DNA of 64,000 nucleotides from Candidatus Aquicultor sp. (GTDB lineage: Bacteria > Actinomycetota > Aquicultoria > Aquicultorales > Aquicultoraceae). The stretch is from assembly GCA_036504445.1 (NCBI GenBank), contig DASXVE010000034.1:62001-126000 (forward strand). Reading direction: 5' to 3'. Both the position numbers and the translations under genes were made by a program. The stretch's first letter is position 1. Each line of letters opens with the position of its first letter. The notes below the pieces were generated by a model. It ran no database searches, was not told where the DNA came from, and saw nothing but the letters and a program-made list of their open reading frames with translations. This document shows, in pieces, positions 29,652 through 38,474 of the stretch.

Positions 29652-30953
29652 ATGAGCAGCAAATTCGTCATCACAGGTGGAAATAGACTAAACGGCAAGG
29701 TCCGGGTTGGAGGCGCTAAGAATTCCGCGCTGAAACTTATGGCTGCCGCACTTCTAACAGAAGGCAAGACAACGCTGGCTAACGTACCGGCGATCACGGA
29801 TATGAAGATAATGGCGGCGGTGCTTGAGCGTCTCGGCTGCTGTGTTGATTGCGTCGGCGTCAATGCGATTGAAATCGAGCCGGGCTGTTCGATTTACACC
29901 GAAGCACCGTACGATTTAGTCAGCCAGATGCGGGCTTCAATTATCGTATTGGGACCGCTTCTCGCCAGGCTCGGCCGGGCGCGCGTGGCGATGCCCGGCG
30001 GCTGCAATATCGGCTCACGTAAGATCGACATGCATATCAGGGGTCTTGAGGCGCTTGGGGCCCGGTTTGAGGTCGGTCACGGCTTCATCGAAGCATTCTC
30101 TGAAAAGCTGGTGGGCAGTAAAATCGCCCTCGACTATCCGAGTGTCGGTGCTACTGAGAACCTGCTGATGGCGGCAACCCTGGCAGAAGGCGTAACGATT
30201 ATTGATAACGTAGCGCGTGAACCGGAGATTGTTGATCTGGTGCGGTTCCTGATTAAGATGGGTGCTAGAATCGAGGGGGCAGGTACGCCGACGTTGCGTA
30301 TTGAAGGCGTTGATAAGCTCTATGGGGTTGAATATCGCGTTATGCCCGATCGTATTGAAGCCGGTACGTTCCTTGTGGCGGGTGCTGTCACGGGCGGCGA
30401 TATTTTAGTCGAGGACACTATCCCCGAGCACTTAGACCTGGTTATCAGCAAACTTCAGGACGCAGGTGTTGCCATCAGCCAGTACGACAATAAAATCAGG
30501 GTGCACGGTTGCAAGGGTATAAGCCCGGTCGATATCGCGACACTGCCGTACCCCGGCTTTCCGACCGATATGCAAACCCAGGTTATGGCGCTCCTAGCCC
30601 TGGCGGACGGTATTAGTATCATTACCGAGAATATCTTTGAAAACCGCTTTATGTTTGTTAACGAGCTCAATCGGATGGGCAGCGACGTGCGTATCGAAGG
30701 TCGCCATGCAATCATCAAAGGTGTTCCCAAAATCACGGGAGCACCGGTAAAGTCGCCCGATTTACGGGGCGGCGCGGCGCTGGTCGTTGCCGGTCTGGTA
30801 GCTGAAGGCGTTACCGAAGTTCTCGATGTCTACCATATAGATCGCGGTTACCAGAATTTTGAGGAGAAACTGCGGGGTCTCGGGGCAAACATTACACGTG
30901 TTGGCGAAGGCGAGCACGTTGCCGCCCTTAGAGCGGTTCAATCAAGCAAGTAG
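29652..30953 (+). CDS. murA: UDP-N-acetylglucosamine 1-carboxyvinyltransferase
   Basis: First committed step of peptidoglycan synthesis: transfer of enolpyruvate to UDP-GlcNAc. N-terminal GGAKNSALKLMAAALL, the catalytic loop MPGGCNIGSR with the cysteine at about residue 118 (the fosfomycin target), and FPTDMQTQ, DLRGGAAL are conserved. The ATG at 29652 is preceded by TAGGGGTAG; the frame is open to 29574 but that part is not family-like. 433 aa. murA after atpC matches the mycobacterial order. Confidence 0.95.
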   Translation: MSSKFVITGGNRLNGKVRVGGAKNSALKLMAAALLTEGKTTLANVPAITDMKIMAAVLERLGCCVDCVGVNAIEIEPGCSIYTEAPYDLVSQMRASIIVLGPLLARLGRARVAMPGGCNIGSRKIDMHIRGLEALGARFEVGHGFIEAFSEKLVGSKIALDYPSVGATENLLMAATLAEGVTIIDNVAREPEIVDLVRFLIKMGARIEGAGTPTLRIEGVDKLYGVEYRVMPDRIEAGTFLVAGAVTGGDILVEDTIPEHLDLVISKLQDAGVAISQYDNKIRVHGCKGISPVDIATLPYPGFPTDMQTQVMALLALADGISIITENIFENRFMFVNELNRMGSDVRIEGRHAIIKGVPKITGAPVKSPDLRGGAALVVAGLVAEGVTEVLDVYHIDRGYQNFEEKLRGLGANITRVGEGEHVAALRAVQSSK

Positions 30954-31037
30954 CTGCTGTCCGGTTAGCGTGTATGTCACGCTGACGCTATCGCGCACTT
31001 CAATTATTATCCGCTCGGCGTCTAAAGTGCAGCGTTA

Positions 31038-31066
31038 TTGACTATATTTGTTGGCGAGAATATAAT
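31038..31066 (+). promoter_or_regulatory. Near-consensus promoter of the M-box operon
   Basis: TTGACT (31038-31043), exactly 17 bp, then TATAAT (31061-31066). The start of transcription would fall near 31073, about 20 bases before the riboswitch. The 30954-31037 stretch after murA holds only a small AGCGTG/CACGCT hairpin. Confidence 0.85.
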
Positions 31067-31092
31067 CAAACTTTGGGTACATAGTATCCGCA

Positions 31093-31255
31093 AAGGAGCT
31101 TGTTAGGTGAGGCTCCTGGATGAACATAGGCTGCTGCCCGGAAACGTCTAGAGACGCCAATGGGTAGAACAGGCAAGGTCGAATTAAGGCTTTGCATAAT
31201 GTAGCTGATCGCGCTATGCACGATCTACGTCATCCAGTGCCAAAACTCAACGAGG
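31093..31255 (+). ncRNA. M-box (ykoK) magnesium riboswitch
   Basis: The aptamer shows the conserved blocks in order: GTTAGGTGAGGCTCCTG, then CTGCTGCCC, GACGCCAATGGGT, AACAGGCAAGGTCGA, ATGTAGCTGAT, the paired arm around TATGCAC, and CATCCAGTGCCAAAACTC. These match the M-box family, which folds when magnesium is high. A TTGCGG/CCGCAA stem (31270-31297) and then an intrinsic terminator (31311-31333) follow. So high magnesium is expected to end transcription before the transporter gene. Confidence 0.93.
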
Positions 31256-31310
31256 GGCTGAATAATTGATTGCGGCTTGCATTGCAAGTTTCCGCAATAT
31301 TTGGTATTTG

Positions 31311-31333
31311 GCAGCCCTTCGGGCTGCTTTTTT
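31311..31333 (+). terminator. Riboswitch-controlled intrinsic terminator
   Basis: GCAGCCC (31311-31317) pairs with GGGCTGC (31321-31327) around TTC, followed by six T. It lies 55 bp after the aptamer, the expected expression platform of an M-box that acts on transcription. Confidence 0.9.
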
Positions 31334-31470
31334 ATTGTTCAAATTTCTACGTAAGAAAGGGGGCTGCTTATTTATGGACAGCGAGCCTGGCAGTATGTGT
31401 GAACTGTCAAGACGACTCTGCGCAACAACGGTACTAATATGCACAAAATATCTGGATAGGAGTGGTTACT

Positions 31471-31593
31471 ATGGCTATGCTAATAGCGGCCCCGAAGAGA
31501 TTCGAACCGCTGCATAAAACGCTTATCGTACCCCCGCGTGTCCGGCACGACGGGAGGCATGATTATGAACTTCTGGGCAAGATTCTTCTATAA
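31471..31593 (+). CDS. Possible 40-codon leader or small protein overlapping the transporter start
   Basis: ATG 31471 has a good ribosome site (TAGGAGTGG, 31457-31465) and opens 40 codons ending at TAA 31591-31593. The stop lies 29 bp inside the transporter gene, in a different frame. The product is basic and proline-containing (APKRFEP, VPPRVRH). Another short frame with a weaker site starts at 31374 and ends at 31517. Either could be a leader peptide whose translation affects the transporter, or chance. No homologue is recalled. Confidence 0.4.
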   Translation: MAMLIAAPKRFEPLHKTLIVPPRVRHDGRHDYELLGKILL

Positions 31594-32833
31594 CTACCGC
31601 AGGATATTTAAAGCCGTCAGACTTTACCTGATAATTTCCGGCCCCGGTCTCATCGTAATGTTAGCTGATAACGATGCGGGCGGCATCACGACGTATTCGG
31701 CAACCGGAGCACAATTCGGCTATGGTCTAATCTGGTTTCTCGTATTGCTCCTGCCAGTAGCATATTATGTTCAAGAAATGACGGTGCGGCTTGGCGCTGT
31801 GACCAAAAGCGGGCATGCCGAAGCAATTTTTGGCGCCTTTGGCCCGTTCTGGGGATGGTTCTCGCTCATCGATCTGCTGCTTGTCAATTGGTTGACCCTT
31901 ATCACTGAATTTATCGGCATGACGGCGGCTCTGAGCATCTTCCATGTGCCGCCTGCGCTGACCATAATTGTGACATCGATTATCATGGTGCTCATGGTAC
32001 TGCAGGGAAGGTACTGGACCTGGGAGAAGATCGCACTGGTATTCGCGGGCTTAAACCTTATCTATATACCGGCCGCATTCCTTGTTCATCCTTCGGTTTC
32101 GGCGGTGGTGCACCAGGCGTTCATCCCGCATTTTCCGGGAGGGTTTAATAATCAGATATTCTTTTTCCTGATGGCGAATATCGGGACGACTATCGCCCCG
32201 TGGATGATCTTCTTCCAGCAGAGTGCGGTTGTCGATAAAGGTTTACAGGAAAAAGATATCTCTTTAGGGAAAGCAGATACCTTGATCGGGTCGACGTTCA
32301 CGGTTATCGTGGCGATCTTTATAGTTATCGTTACCGGAACACTTCTTTACGGTACACCAATACAGAGCGCGGCTCAGGCAGCAACAGTGCTTATGGGCTT
32401 CAATAAGTATGTGGGCACATTTCTCGCAATAGGTCTGCTTGATGCCGGGTTCCTCGGCGCTATTTGTATATCACTAGCAAGTTCATGGGCGTTCGGTGAG
32501 GTATTCGGCTGGGCGCATTCACTGAATCGCAAGATTAGAGAGGCGCCGTGGTTTTACGCGACGTATTTCTTGACGCTCATCAGCGCCGGTGTAGTAGTGC
32601 TCATACCGAACGCACCGCTGGTGCTTATTACGCTATTTGTTCAGGTAATCGCCGTAACGCTATTACCGGCAGCGCTGGTATTTCTGATCTTGCTCCTTAA
32701 TAACGAGGAGACAATGGGCAAGTATAAGAACACGCTTTCTCAGAATATAATAACTATCACGATTGTAGTCGGGATAATTATCCTCTCTACACTTTACAGC
32801 TTGAGCGCTCTGTTCCCGAACTTGTTCCAATAG
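31565..32833 (+). CDS. NRAMP-related magnesium transporter (NRMT type)
   Basis: 422-residue membrane protein with about 11 helices of the NRAMP/SLC11 fold. Helix 1 has SGPGLIVMLADNDAGG where manganese/iron NRAMPs have DPGN. Helix 6 has TTIAPWMIFFQQSAV where they have the metal-binding MPH; the key methionine is alanine. Loss of that methionine is the known mark of the NRAMP branch that carries hydrated magnesium. The upstream M-box supports magnesium as substrate. The start at ATG 31565 has GGGAGG 8 bp before it; GTG 31538 and ATG 31559 are in-frame alternatives. Confidence 0.88.
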   Translation: MNFWARFFYNYRRIFKAVRLYLIISGPGLIVMLADNDAGGITTYSATGAQFGYGLIWFLVLLLPVAYYVQEMTVRLGAVTKSGHAEAIFGAFGPFWGWFSLIDLLLVNWLTLITEFIGMTAALSIFHVPPALTIIVTSIIMVLMVLQGRYWTWEKIALVFAGLNLIYIPAAFLVHPSVSAVVHQAFIPHFPGGFNNQIFFFLMANIGTTIAPWMIFFQQSAVVDKGLQEKDISLGKADTLIGSTFTVIVAIFIVIVTGTLLYGTPIQSAAQAATVLMGFNKYVGTFLAIGLLDAGFLGAICISLASSWAFGEVFGWAHSLNRKIREAPWFYATYFLTLISAGVVVLIPNAPLVLITLFVQVIAVTLLPAALVFLILLLNNEETMGKYKNTLSQNIITITIVVGIIILSTLYSLSALFPNLFQ

Positions 32834-32864
32834 ACCGTTCAAGAATATATGGGAGTGCTGGCTT

Positions 32865-33074
32865 ATGGTGAGAAGCATAAGAGAATTATTTAATAAAAGA
32901 ATACGGAATTTCTTTCGCAAGAGATTTCGCAAAATTATCGAGATAAACCAGAAGTATGCGCACAGCAGCATTAAGATGACACCGGCTGTAAGCTTTGCGC
33001 TGCTGATGCTCAGATTCTATCTGATTTTTCTCGTAATCATACTGATATACAAGTTTATAACCCTAGCTGGGTAA
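32865..33074 (+). CDS. Small one-helix membrane protein of the magnesium operon
   Basis: 69 residues: a strongly basic N-terminal half (FNKRIRNFFRKRFRKII) and one hydrophobic helix near the end (about residues 42-65). GGGAG lies 10 bp before the ATG. It sits 31 bp after the transporter and 15 bp before the PRC/MgtE-N/CBS gene, so it is almost certainly cotranscribed under the M-box. It could be an accessory subunit that links the transporter to the soluble sensor. No family was recognised. Confidence 0.65.
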   Translation: MVRSIRELFNKRIRNFFRKRFRKIIEINQKYAHSSIKMTPAVSFALLMLRFYLIFLVIILIYKFITLAG

Positions 33075-33089
33075 AGTGAGGTGATTCAC

Positions 33090-34370
33090 ATGGCAACCAA
33101 CCCCGCAGTAGAGAGAGTTCGCTCAGGCAGGGCATATTTCCTGACAGAGCTGCTCGGAGCCAAGGTGCTGCTTAACGGAAAGAAAGTCGGAAAGCTCAAA
33201 GATATTGTTATAAAGGAGACCGGCAAGATACCGGTAGTAACGCATCTCTATGTTAGCCGGCCGTTCGGCGACCCGGCGTTGTTGATTCCGTGGGATAAAG
33301 TTAAGTCGATCAACCCGAGAGAAATTGTCGTTGATATCGAAGATAAGAAGCAATATGAGGCGGAGCCACCGGAAGGATCGGTACTGCTCAAAGACCATAT
33401 TCTCGATAAGAAAGTACTCGATATCGAAGGGCGTGAAATCGATGTCGCATACGATATAAAACTGGTTATGCGAAACGGTAATCTTTATGTGACCAAGGTG
33501 GATTTTAGCCGGCACGGTCTGTTAAGGCGTATGCACTTAAAATGGTTGTCGGATTTCATCTATAACCTTTCAGTAAAGGCTAAGGGGGAGACGGTATCCT
33601 GGGCATATATCGAGCCGCTGCCGACCGAGATCGACAGTTTCAGGGGCAACCTGCAGCTTAAAGTTCTACAAGAAAAGCTATCCGATATGCCGCCCGTCGA
33701 TTTGGCGGATATCATTGAAGAGCTCGATCACGACCAGCGAATCGCGATCTTTAATCAACTCAATACCGAGCAGGCATCAGACGCTCTCGAAGAGATCGAC
33801 CCCAACGTACAGCGGGCGCTGATCTCGTCACTTGGTACGGACAAAGCAGCTGAGCTCGTTGGTGAGATGACTGTCGGTCAGGCCGCGGACGTTCTGGCGG
33901 TGTTATCATCCGCCGGCGCAACCGCCATTCTGAATTTGCTCGACAAGGATGAAGCGATAAAGATCAAGGCGATTCTCGAGCGGCAAGAAGAGCATATTCT
34001 CAACTTTGCGACGCCCGATTTTGTGTGGTATCCGCCCGATAAAACGGTTGAGCAGGCGCAAGAAGAGTACCATATCGTGGCTAAAGGCAAAGATGTGGTG
34101 ATGTATATCTATATCGTCAACGAGCGCAACCAGTTGCTCGGGCTTCTCGATGTCAAAGAACTCCTGCAGGCGGATGATAAAGCGCTGCTGAAAGATGTTA
34201 TGATCGATAACGTAGTAAGCCTGAGGCCCGAAAGCACGCTCAAGGAAGCTTCGGAGATGTTCGAAAGGTACGAGTTCCGCGCCATTCCGGTCTTAGACGG
34301 GAGCGACAGGATTCTCGGCGTTATCCCGTATCGCGACATCATGAATCTCAAGCACCGTTTCTGGGAGTAA
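33090..34370 (+). CDS. PRC-barrel, MgtE N-domain and CBS-pair protein (soluble magnesium sensor-like)
   Basis: 426 residues with no membrane segment. Two PRC-barrel-like segments (about 10-80 and 85-155; ELLGAKVLLNGKKVGKLKDI, then ILDKKVLDIEGREI) are followed by an MgtE N domain of helical repeats (about 185-300; LPPADLADIIEEL-like, then FNQLNTEQASDALEEI). Two CBS motifs (about 305-425; FVWYPPDKTVEQAQEEY, then VVSLRPESTLKEASEMF) complete the protein. In MgtE the same N and CBS domains sense cytoplasmic magnesium and gate the channel; here the channel domain is missing. The ATG at 33090 has GAGGTGATTC upstream. It likely senses magnesium for the adjacent NRAMP transporter. Confidence 0.88.
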   Translation: MATNPAVERVRSGRAYFLTELLGAKVLLNGKKVGKLKDIVIKETGKIPVVTHLYVSRPFGDPALLIPWDKVKSINPREIVVDIEDKKQYEAEPPEGSVLLKDHILDKKVLDIEGREIDVAYDIKLVMRNGNLYVTKVDFSRHGLLRRMHLKWLSDFIYNLSVKAKGETVSWAYIEPLPTEIDSFRGNLQLKVLQEKLSDMPPVDLADIIEELDHDQRIAIFNQLNTEQASDALEEIDPNVQRALISSLGTDKAAELVGEMTVGQAADVLAVLSSAGATAILNLLDKDEAIKIKAILERQEEHILNFATPDFVWYPPDKTVEQAQEEYHIVAKGKDVVMYIYIVNERNQLLGLLDVKELLQADDKALLKDVMIDNVVSLRPESTLKEASEMFERYEFRAIPVLDGSDRILGVIPYRDIMNLKHRFWE

Positions 34371-34386
34371 GATAAGCGTCGCCGTG

Positions 34387-35466
34387 TTACTTGTAGGTAA
34401 CCTGCATGGTTGACGGGTCTACGATTTCAATCCAGGTTTGGCCGGAGTTGAATCGAATTTCAGTGCCGCTTTGGTCGTAGTAGCGAGTCAAGTCGGCGAG
34501 TGCCGGGCGCTGCCATGTAGCCTGAATCACTTGTCCGTCTTGGAACACGGTTGCTTTACCCATACCGGCAAGGCTCACTTTCATGCGCCCCTTGGGATCG
34601 TTGGCGATGGGGCCGATCGGGTTAAACTGCACAACGACGTTTTTAGGCGCAATCTGCAGTTCGTATACGCCGTCCATGTGGGCTTTCCCCGCCATAAAGC
34701 GTTTGTAGGTGTTGGTCTGGCGGTCGTACTCGTAGTGCACTGCAAAGTCGGGTCGCGAGAAGTTTATATCGATTGACGCAACAGCCGGTCGTTCGGAGAG
34801 CGACGCGTCGTCTTTGAAATTGGGTTTTTGGAAAAACACCTGAGAAGAGTAGCCTTTAGCCACGGCCTTTGCCCACAGATTCTTCGTTGATGAATACAGG
34901 TTATGCGGCGCACGCCTGGTTTTCAAACGCCAGTACGCATCCCCGTTTGCCATCTCGTCCAAGTCGGCGATAGCGAGATTCTTAAGCACCGTATAAATCG
35001 TTGCCGGCCCACCGCAATGTGAGTAGATTGCATCATACTGCTTAGCCAGATCGACGAAATACTCGCGGGCGCTTCTCACGGGGCCGACGGCCGGTATATC
35101 ATTATGCAGGAAAATCGCCATGAACCTGGTAACGCCGCCCTCGGCTACGGTTTCGTATACCGTACATGCTTTAATCAGCCCGGATTGTGGGCGTGCATCG
35201 GGGTGATTTTCAATCATAACCGCAAGCGGCCGGCGTTGTCCGTTCTCAACCGTTGTCGCTTCATCATCAAGCGGACAACGATAGGTAAGTTGAGGCTGGG
35301 TTGTCGTCGTAGCGGGTACTTCAACTTTTTGCCCGGTACCTTCTATGGATGTTTGCTTTTGGGTGTATTCTTCATCAATGATTCGGGCTATCACCAAAGC
35401 GCTGACAACGCCGAGTGCAATTACGGTAATAGTAACGGCTAAAATGATATAGTGGACTCTCTTCAT
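34387..35466 (-). CDS. DUF3048 family secreted or membrane-anchored protein
   Basis: 359 residues. An N-terminal membrane helix (about 6-28) and a Thr/Pro/Gln-rich linker are followed by the DUF3048 domain: RRPLAVMIENHPDARPQSGL, GGVTRFMAIFL, VGPVRSAREYFVDLA, and the C-terminal subdomain ending WIEIVDPS. This resembles the YerB lipoprotein family but has no lipobox cysteine. Function is unknown; the fold is secreted and probably cell-wall-associated. It is convergent with the magnesium operon and divergent from fabZ. Confidence 0.88.
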   Translation of the reverse strand: MKRVHYIILAVTITVIALGVVSALVIARIIDEEYTQKQTSIEGTGQKVEVPATTTTQPQLTYRCPLDDEATTVENGQRRPLAVMIENHPDARPQSGLIKACTVYETVAEGGVTRFMAIFLHNDIPAVGPVRSAREYFVDLAKQYDAIYSHCGGPATIYTVLKNLAIADLDEMANGDAYWRLKTRRAPHNLYSSTKNLWAKAVAKGYSSQVFFQKPNFKDDASLSERPAVASIDINFSRPDFAVHYEYDRQTNTYKRFMAGKAHMDGVYELQIAPKNVVVQFNPIGPIANDPKGRMKVSLAGMGKATVFQDGQVIQATWQRPALADLTRYYDQSGTEIRFNSGQTWIEIVDPSTMQVTYK

Positions 35467-35655
35467 CGTGAAACTAACCCTTATCTACACTGGTAACGTG
35501 TGTGACCTGTATTCTTAGCACCACAGTAGCATAAAACACCGGTGCTTATCCGTCAAGTTGACAACGGCCGCAGATGCCGCTGGCGTGTTTGATAAATATC
35601 AGAAAAACCGCTAATATCTTTAGAAAGTATCCATATACAGGCAAAAGGGGAAATC

Positions 35656-36078
35656 GTGCTAGACATCCAAGAAATTCAGAAGATTATCCCGCACCGCTAC
35701 CCGTTTTTACTCGTCGATCGCATCTTGGAGCTAGAGCCGGGGAAGCGGGCGAAAGGGCTCAAAAACGTTACGGTTAATGAGCCGTTTTTTGTTGGTCATT
35801 TCCCGGAATATCCCGTTATGCCGGGTGTTCTCATTGTTGAAGCGCTGGCGCAGGTTGGCGCGGTCTCCATCCTAAGCGTCGAAGCAAACAAGGGAAAAAT
35901 CGCATTTTTCGGCGGTATCGACGGGTTCCGGTTTAAGAGGCAAGTAATGCCGGGAGACCAGCTCACCCTTGAGGTCGAGATCACCAAATCGCGAGGGCCG
36001 ATCGGCAAAGGGACCGCTGTTGCAACAGTTGACGGCGATGTCGTTGCCCAAGGCGAATTGACATTTGCGGTAAAGTAA
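35656..36078 (+). CDS. fabZ: 3-hydroxyacyl-ACP dehydratase FabZ
   Basis: Dehydrates 3-hydroxyacyl-ACP in fatty acid elongation. Hot-dog fold motifs: [12 protein letters not shown] with the catalytic histidine, [20 protein letters not shown] with the catalytic glutamate, and FRRQV-like [11 protein letters not shown]. 140 aa. GTG start at 35656 with AAAAGGGG upstream. It precedes the wbp genes by 60 bp; in many bacteria fabZ lies near lipid or surface sugar genes. Confidence 0.95.
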   Translation: MLDIQEIQKIIPHRYPFLLVDRILELEPGKRAKGLKNVTVNEPFFVGHFPEYPVMPGVLIVEALAQVGAVSILSVEANKGKIAFFGGIDGFRFKRQVMPGDQLTLEVEITKSRGPIGKGTAVATVDGDVVAQGELTFAVK

Positions 36079-36138
36079 TTTGCGGTTTAGAATCATAGTT
36101 CGGGTGACAAAGTTATTAAACTAGGAGATGGTTGTGTA

Positions 36139-37434
36139 ATGCCTTTGGCAGACCTTATAACTACAAAAACCGCACGTGTTGGAATCATCGGTATGGGCTA
36201 TGTAGGCCTTCCTCTGGCGGTTGCTATCGCCCAGGCAGGGTTTACTGTGACCGGCATCGACGTCGATAAGGCAAAGGTGTCAAGCATTAGCCGAGGTGAG
36301 AGCTATATCCCCGATGTTCCCACAGCCGACTTGAAAGACGCTGTTGATAAAGGGCTCTTTAGCGCGACGACAGATTTTTCAGTACTAAAAGACGCCGACG
36401 TTATCAGCATTTGCGTCCCGACGCCTCTTTCCGAGATGCGCGAGCCCGATATTACGTACGTGCGGGCCGCCGCAAGCGAGGTAGCCAAATATTTGCGTTC
36501 GGGACAGCTCGTTATCCTTGAGAGCACTACATATCCGGGTACGACCGAAGAAGTCCTTCTGCCGATGCTCGAAGAGAGCGGTTTGACGGTGGGGAAAGAT
36601 TTCTGGCTGGCGTTTTCGCCGGAGCGGGTCGATCCGGGTAATGAGAAATATAATATGAGCAACACGCCCAAAGTAGTCGGCGGCGTCAAATCGCAGTGCA
36701 CGGAGGCCGCGCGACTCTTCTATTCGCAGTTCGTCGGACAGGTTGTGCCTGTGTCGTCAACTCAGGCGGCGGAGATGACCAAGCTTTTGGAGAACATCTT
36801 CCGCTGCGTTAACATTGCCCTGGTAAACGAGCTTATGGTGCTCTGCGACCGCATGGGTATAAACATTTGGGAAGTAATCGAGGCAGCTTCATCGAAACCG
36901 TTCGGTTTCATGCCGTTCTTCCCGGGGCCGGGCCTTGGCGGCCACTGTATTCCGATTGACCCGTTCTATCTTTCTTGGAAGGCGCGCCAGTATGATTTTC
37001 ATACCGAGTTTATTGAGCTTGCCGGAAAGACGAATGAGGGTATACCATATTTTGTCGCCACAAAGGTAGGCGAAGCGCTTAACGCGCATGAAAAGAGCAT
37101 CAAGGGTTCAAATGTCCTGGTGCTTGGTCTGGCGTATAAGAAAGACATTGGCGACACACGCGAATCGCCGGCGCTTAAGATCATCACGCTTCTTGAGAAC
37201 TTAGGGGCGCACGTCACGTATCACGATCCGTATGCGAAACAAGCGATTATAGGCGCCAAAACCTATACATCGGTAGAGCTGACGCCGGCGGTCGTCAACG
37301 AGAGTGATTGCGTGCTCATAGTAACCGATCATACGAATGTCGATTACCAGATGGTTGCCGATAACGCGAAGCTCATCGTTGATACCAGGAATAAGCTCAA
37401 GAATTTCGCAGGAAGTAATATTGTCAGGATTTAA
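36139..37434 (+). CDS. wbpA: UDP-N-acetylglucosamine 6-dehydrogenase (WbpA type)
   Basis: Oxidises UDP-GlcNAc at C6 to the uronic acid, using NAD twice. Nucleotide-binding GMGYVGLPLAVAIAQAGF, the loop CVPTPLSEMREPD, ESTTYPGTTEEV, and the catalytic cysteine in GLGGHCIPIDPFYLSW identify the WbpA/WecC group of nucleotide-sugar dehydrogenases. 431 aa. TAGGAG precedes the ATG. The order of following genes supports UDP-GlcNAc as substrate. Confidence 0.92.
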   Translation: MPLADLITTKTARVGIIGMGYVGLPLAVAIAQAGFTVTGIDVDKAKVSSISRGESYIPDVPTADLKDAVDKGLFSATTDFSVLKDADVISICVPTPLSEMREPDITYVRAAASEVAKYLRSGQLVILESTTYPGTTEEVLLPMLEESGLTVGKDFWLAFSPERVDPGNEKYNMSNTPKVVGGVKSQCTEAARLFYSQFVGQVVPVSSTQAAEMTKLLENIFRCVNIALVNELMVLCDRMGINIWEVIEAASSKPFGFMPFFPGPGLGGHCIPIDPFYLSWKARQYDFHTEFIELAGKTNEGIPYFVATKVGEALNAHEKSIKGSNVLVLGLAYKKDIGDTRESPALKIITLLENLGAHVTYHDPYAKQAIIGAKTYTSVELTPAVVNESDCVLIVTDHTNVDYQMVADNAKLIVDTRNKLKNFAGSNIVRI

Positions 37435-37446
37435 TGGGGGATATAA

Positions 37447-38469
37447 GTGGTTAACGTTGGAGTCATCGGCTACGGTTATTGGGGGCCGAATTTGGTGCGC
37501 AACTTCGAGCAGATACCGTCGAGTAATCTCGTTGCGTGTTGTGATTTGAACCCCGACAATTTAAAGAAAGTGCAGGGGACTTACCCGCAGGTACGGGTAA
37601 CCCAAAACATAGATGATATTTTGCAGGATACGGCGATTGATGCCGTAATCATAGCGACATCGGCACCTACGCACCATGAACTCGCAAAAAAAGCGCTTCT
37701 CGCCAAGAAACATGTCATGGTTGAGAAACCGCTTACACTCAGCAGCGCTAGCTCAAAAGATTTAATCGACACTGCCGAATCCGTTAATCGAAGGCTGATG
37801 GTGGGGCATTTGCTGGAGTATCACTCGGCGGTCGAGCATGTAAAAAGCTTAATCGATGACGGCACGCTCGGCGATGTCCTCTATCTGTATACCCAGCGTC
37901 TCAATCTCGGCCAGGTACGAAAGGATGAGAACGCCTTTTGGAGTTTGGCGCCGCACGATATTTCGGTCATATTCTACTTGCTGGACGGGAAGAATCCGGT
38001 TGAAGTATCCGCGCGCGGGCAAGCATATATAACCGATGGCGTTGAGGACGTTGTGTTCGCATCGGTTTCATTCGCCGACAAGACGATGGCGCATATCCAC
38101 GTGAGCTGGCTCGATCCTCATAAGATTCGAAAACTTACCGTTGTGGGCACGAAGCGGATGGCGGTCTTTGATGATATGGAGGGCTCCGAGAAGATTCGCA
38201 TTTATGATAAAGGTGTCGGCGCGGAGCCGGTAGAAGATTACCGCTCATACGGCGAAGATCTGCGGCTTCGTTTCGGCGATATTACAATCCCCAGCGTTAA
38301 GATGAAAGAGCCGCTTCGCACCGAGTGCGAGCACTTTATTTCGTGTATCGAAAACGGGCAAATACCGCGAAGCGACGGATATGACGGCCTGCGGGTTGTG
38401 CAGGTGCTCGAGGCCGCGCACAAGTCACTGAAAAACGGCGGCCAACCGGTCAGAATCACGGAGGTATAG
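37447..38469 (+). CDS. wbpB: UDP-GlcNAcA 3-dehydrogenase (WbpB type, Gfo/Idh/MocA family)
   Basis: Oxidises C3 of UDP-N-acetylglucosaminuronate to the 3-keto sugar. The Rossmann start GVIGYGYWGPNLVRNF and the EKPLT motif (MVEKPLTL) with its conserved lysine define the Gfo/Idh/MocA family, and GHLLEYHSAV follows. 340 aa. GTG start 12 bp after wbpA. In Pseudomonas the WbpB and WbpE reactions are linked; here wbpD lies between them. Confidence 0.9.
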   Translation: MVNVGVIGYGYWGPNLVRNFEQIPSSNLVACCDLNPDNLKKVQGTYPQVRVTQNIDDILQDTAIDAVIIATSAPTHHELAKKALLAKKHVMVEKPLTLSSASSKDLIDTAESVNRRLMVGHLLEYHSAVEHVKSLIDDGTLGDVLYLYTQRLNLGQVRKDENAFWSLAPHDISVIFYLLDGKNPVEVSARGQAYITDGVEDVVFASVSFADKTMAHIHVSWLDPHKIRKLTVVGTKRMAVFDDMEGSEKIRIYDKGVGAEPVEDYRSYGEDLRLRFGDITIPSVKMKEPLRTECEHFISCIENGQIPRSDGYDGLRVVQVLEAAHKSLKNGGQPVRITEV

Positions 38470-38474
38470 ATTTA

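Noticed and set aside
30954-31037. Terminator of murA
   Set aside because: Only a 6 bp AGCGTG/CACGCT hairpin without a T-run is present; too weak to call.
31490-31515. tRNA on the minus strand, from a GGTTCGAATC-like T-loop
   Set aside because: The bases on both sides do not pair as a T-stem, and no acceptor, D or anticodon arm could be built.
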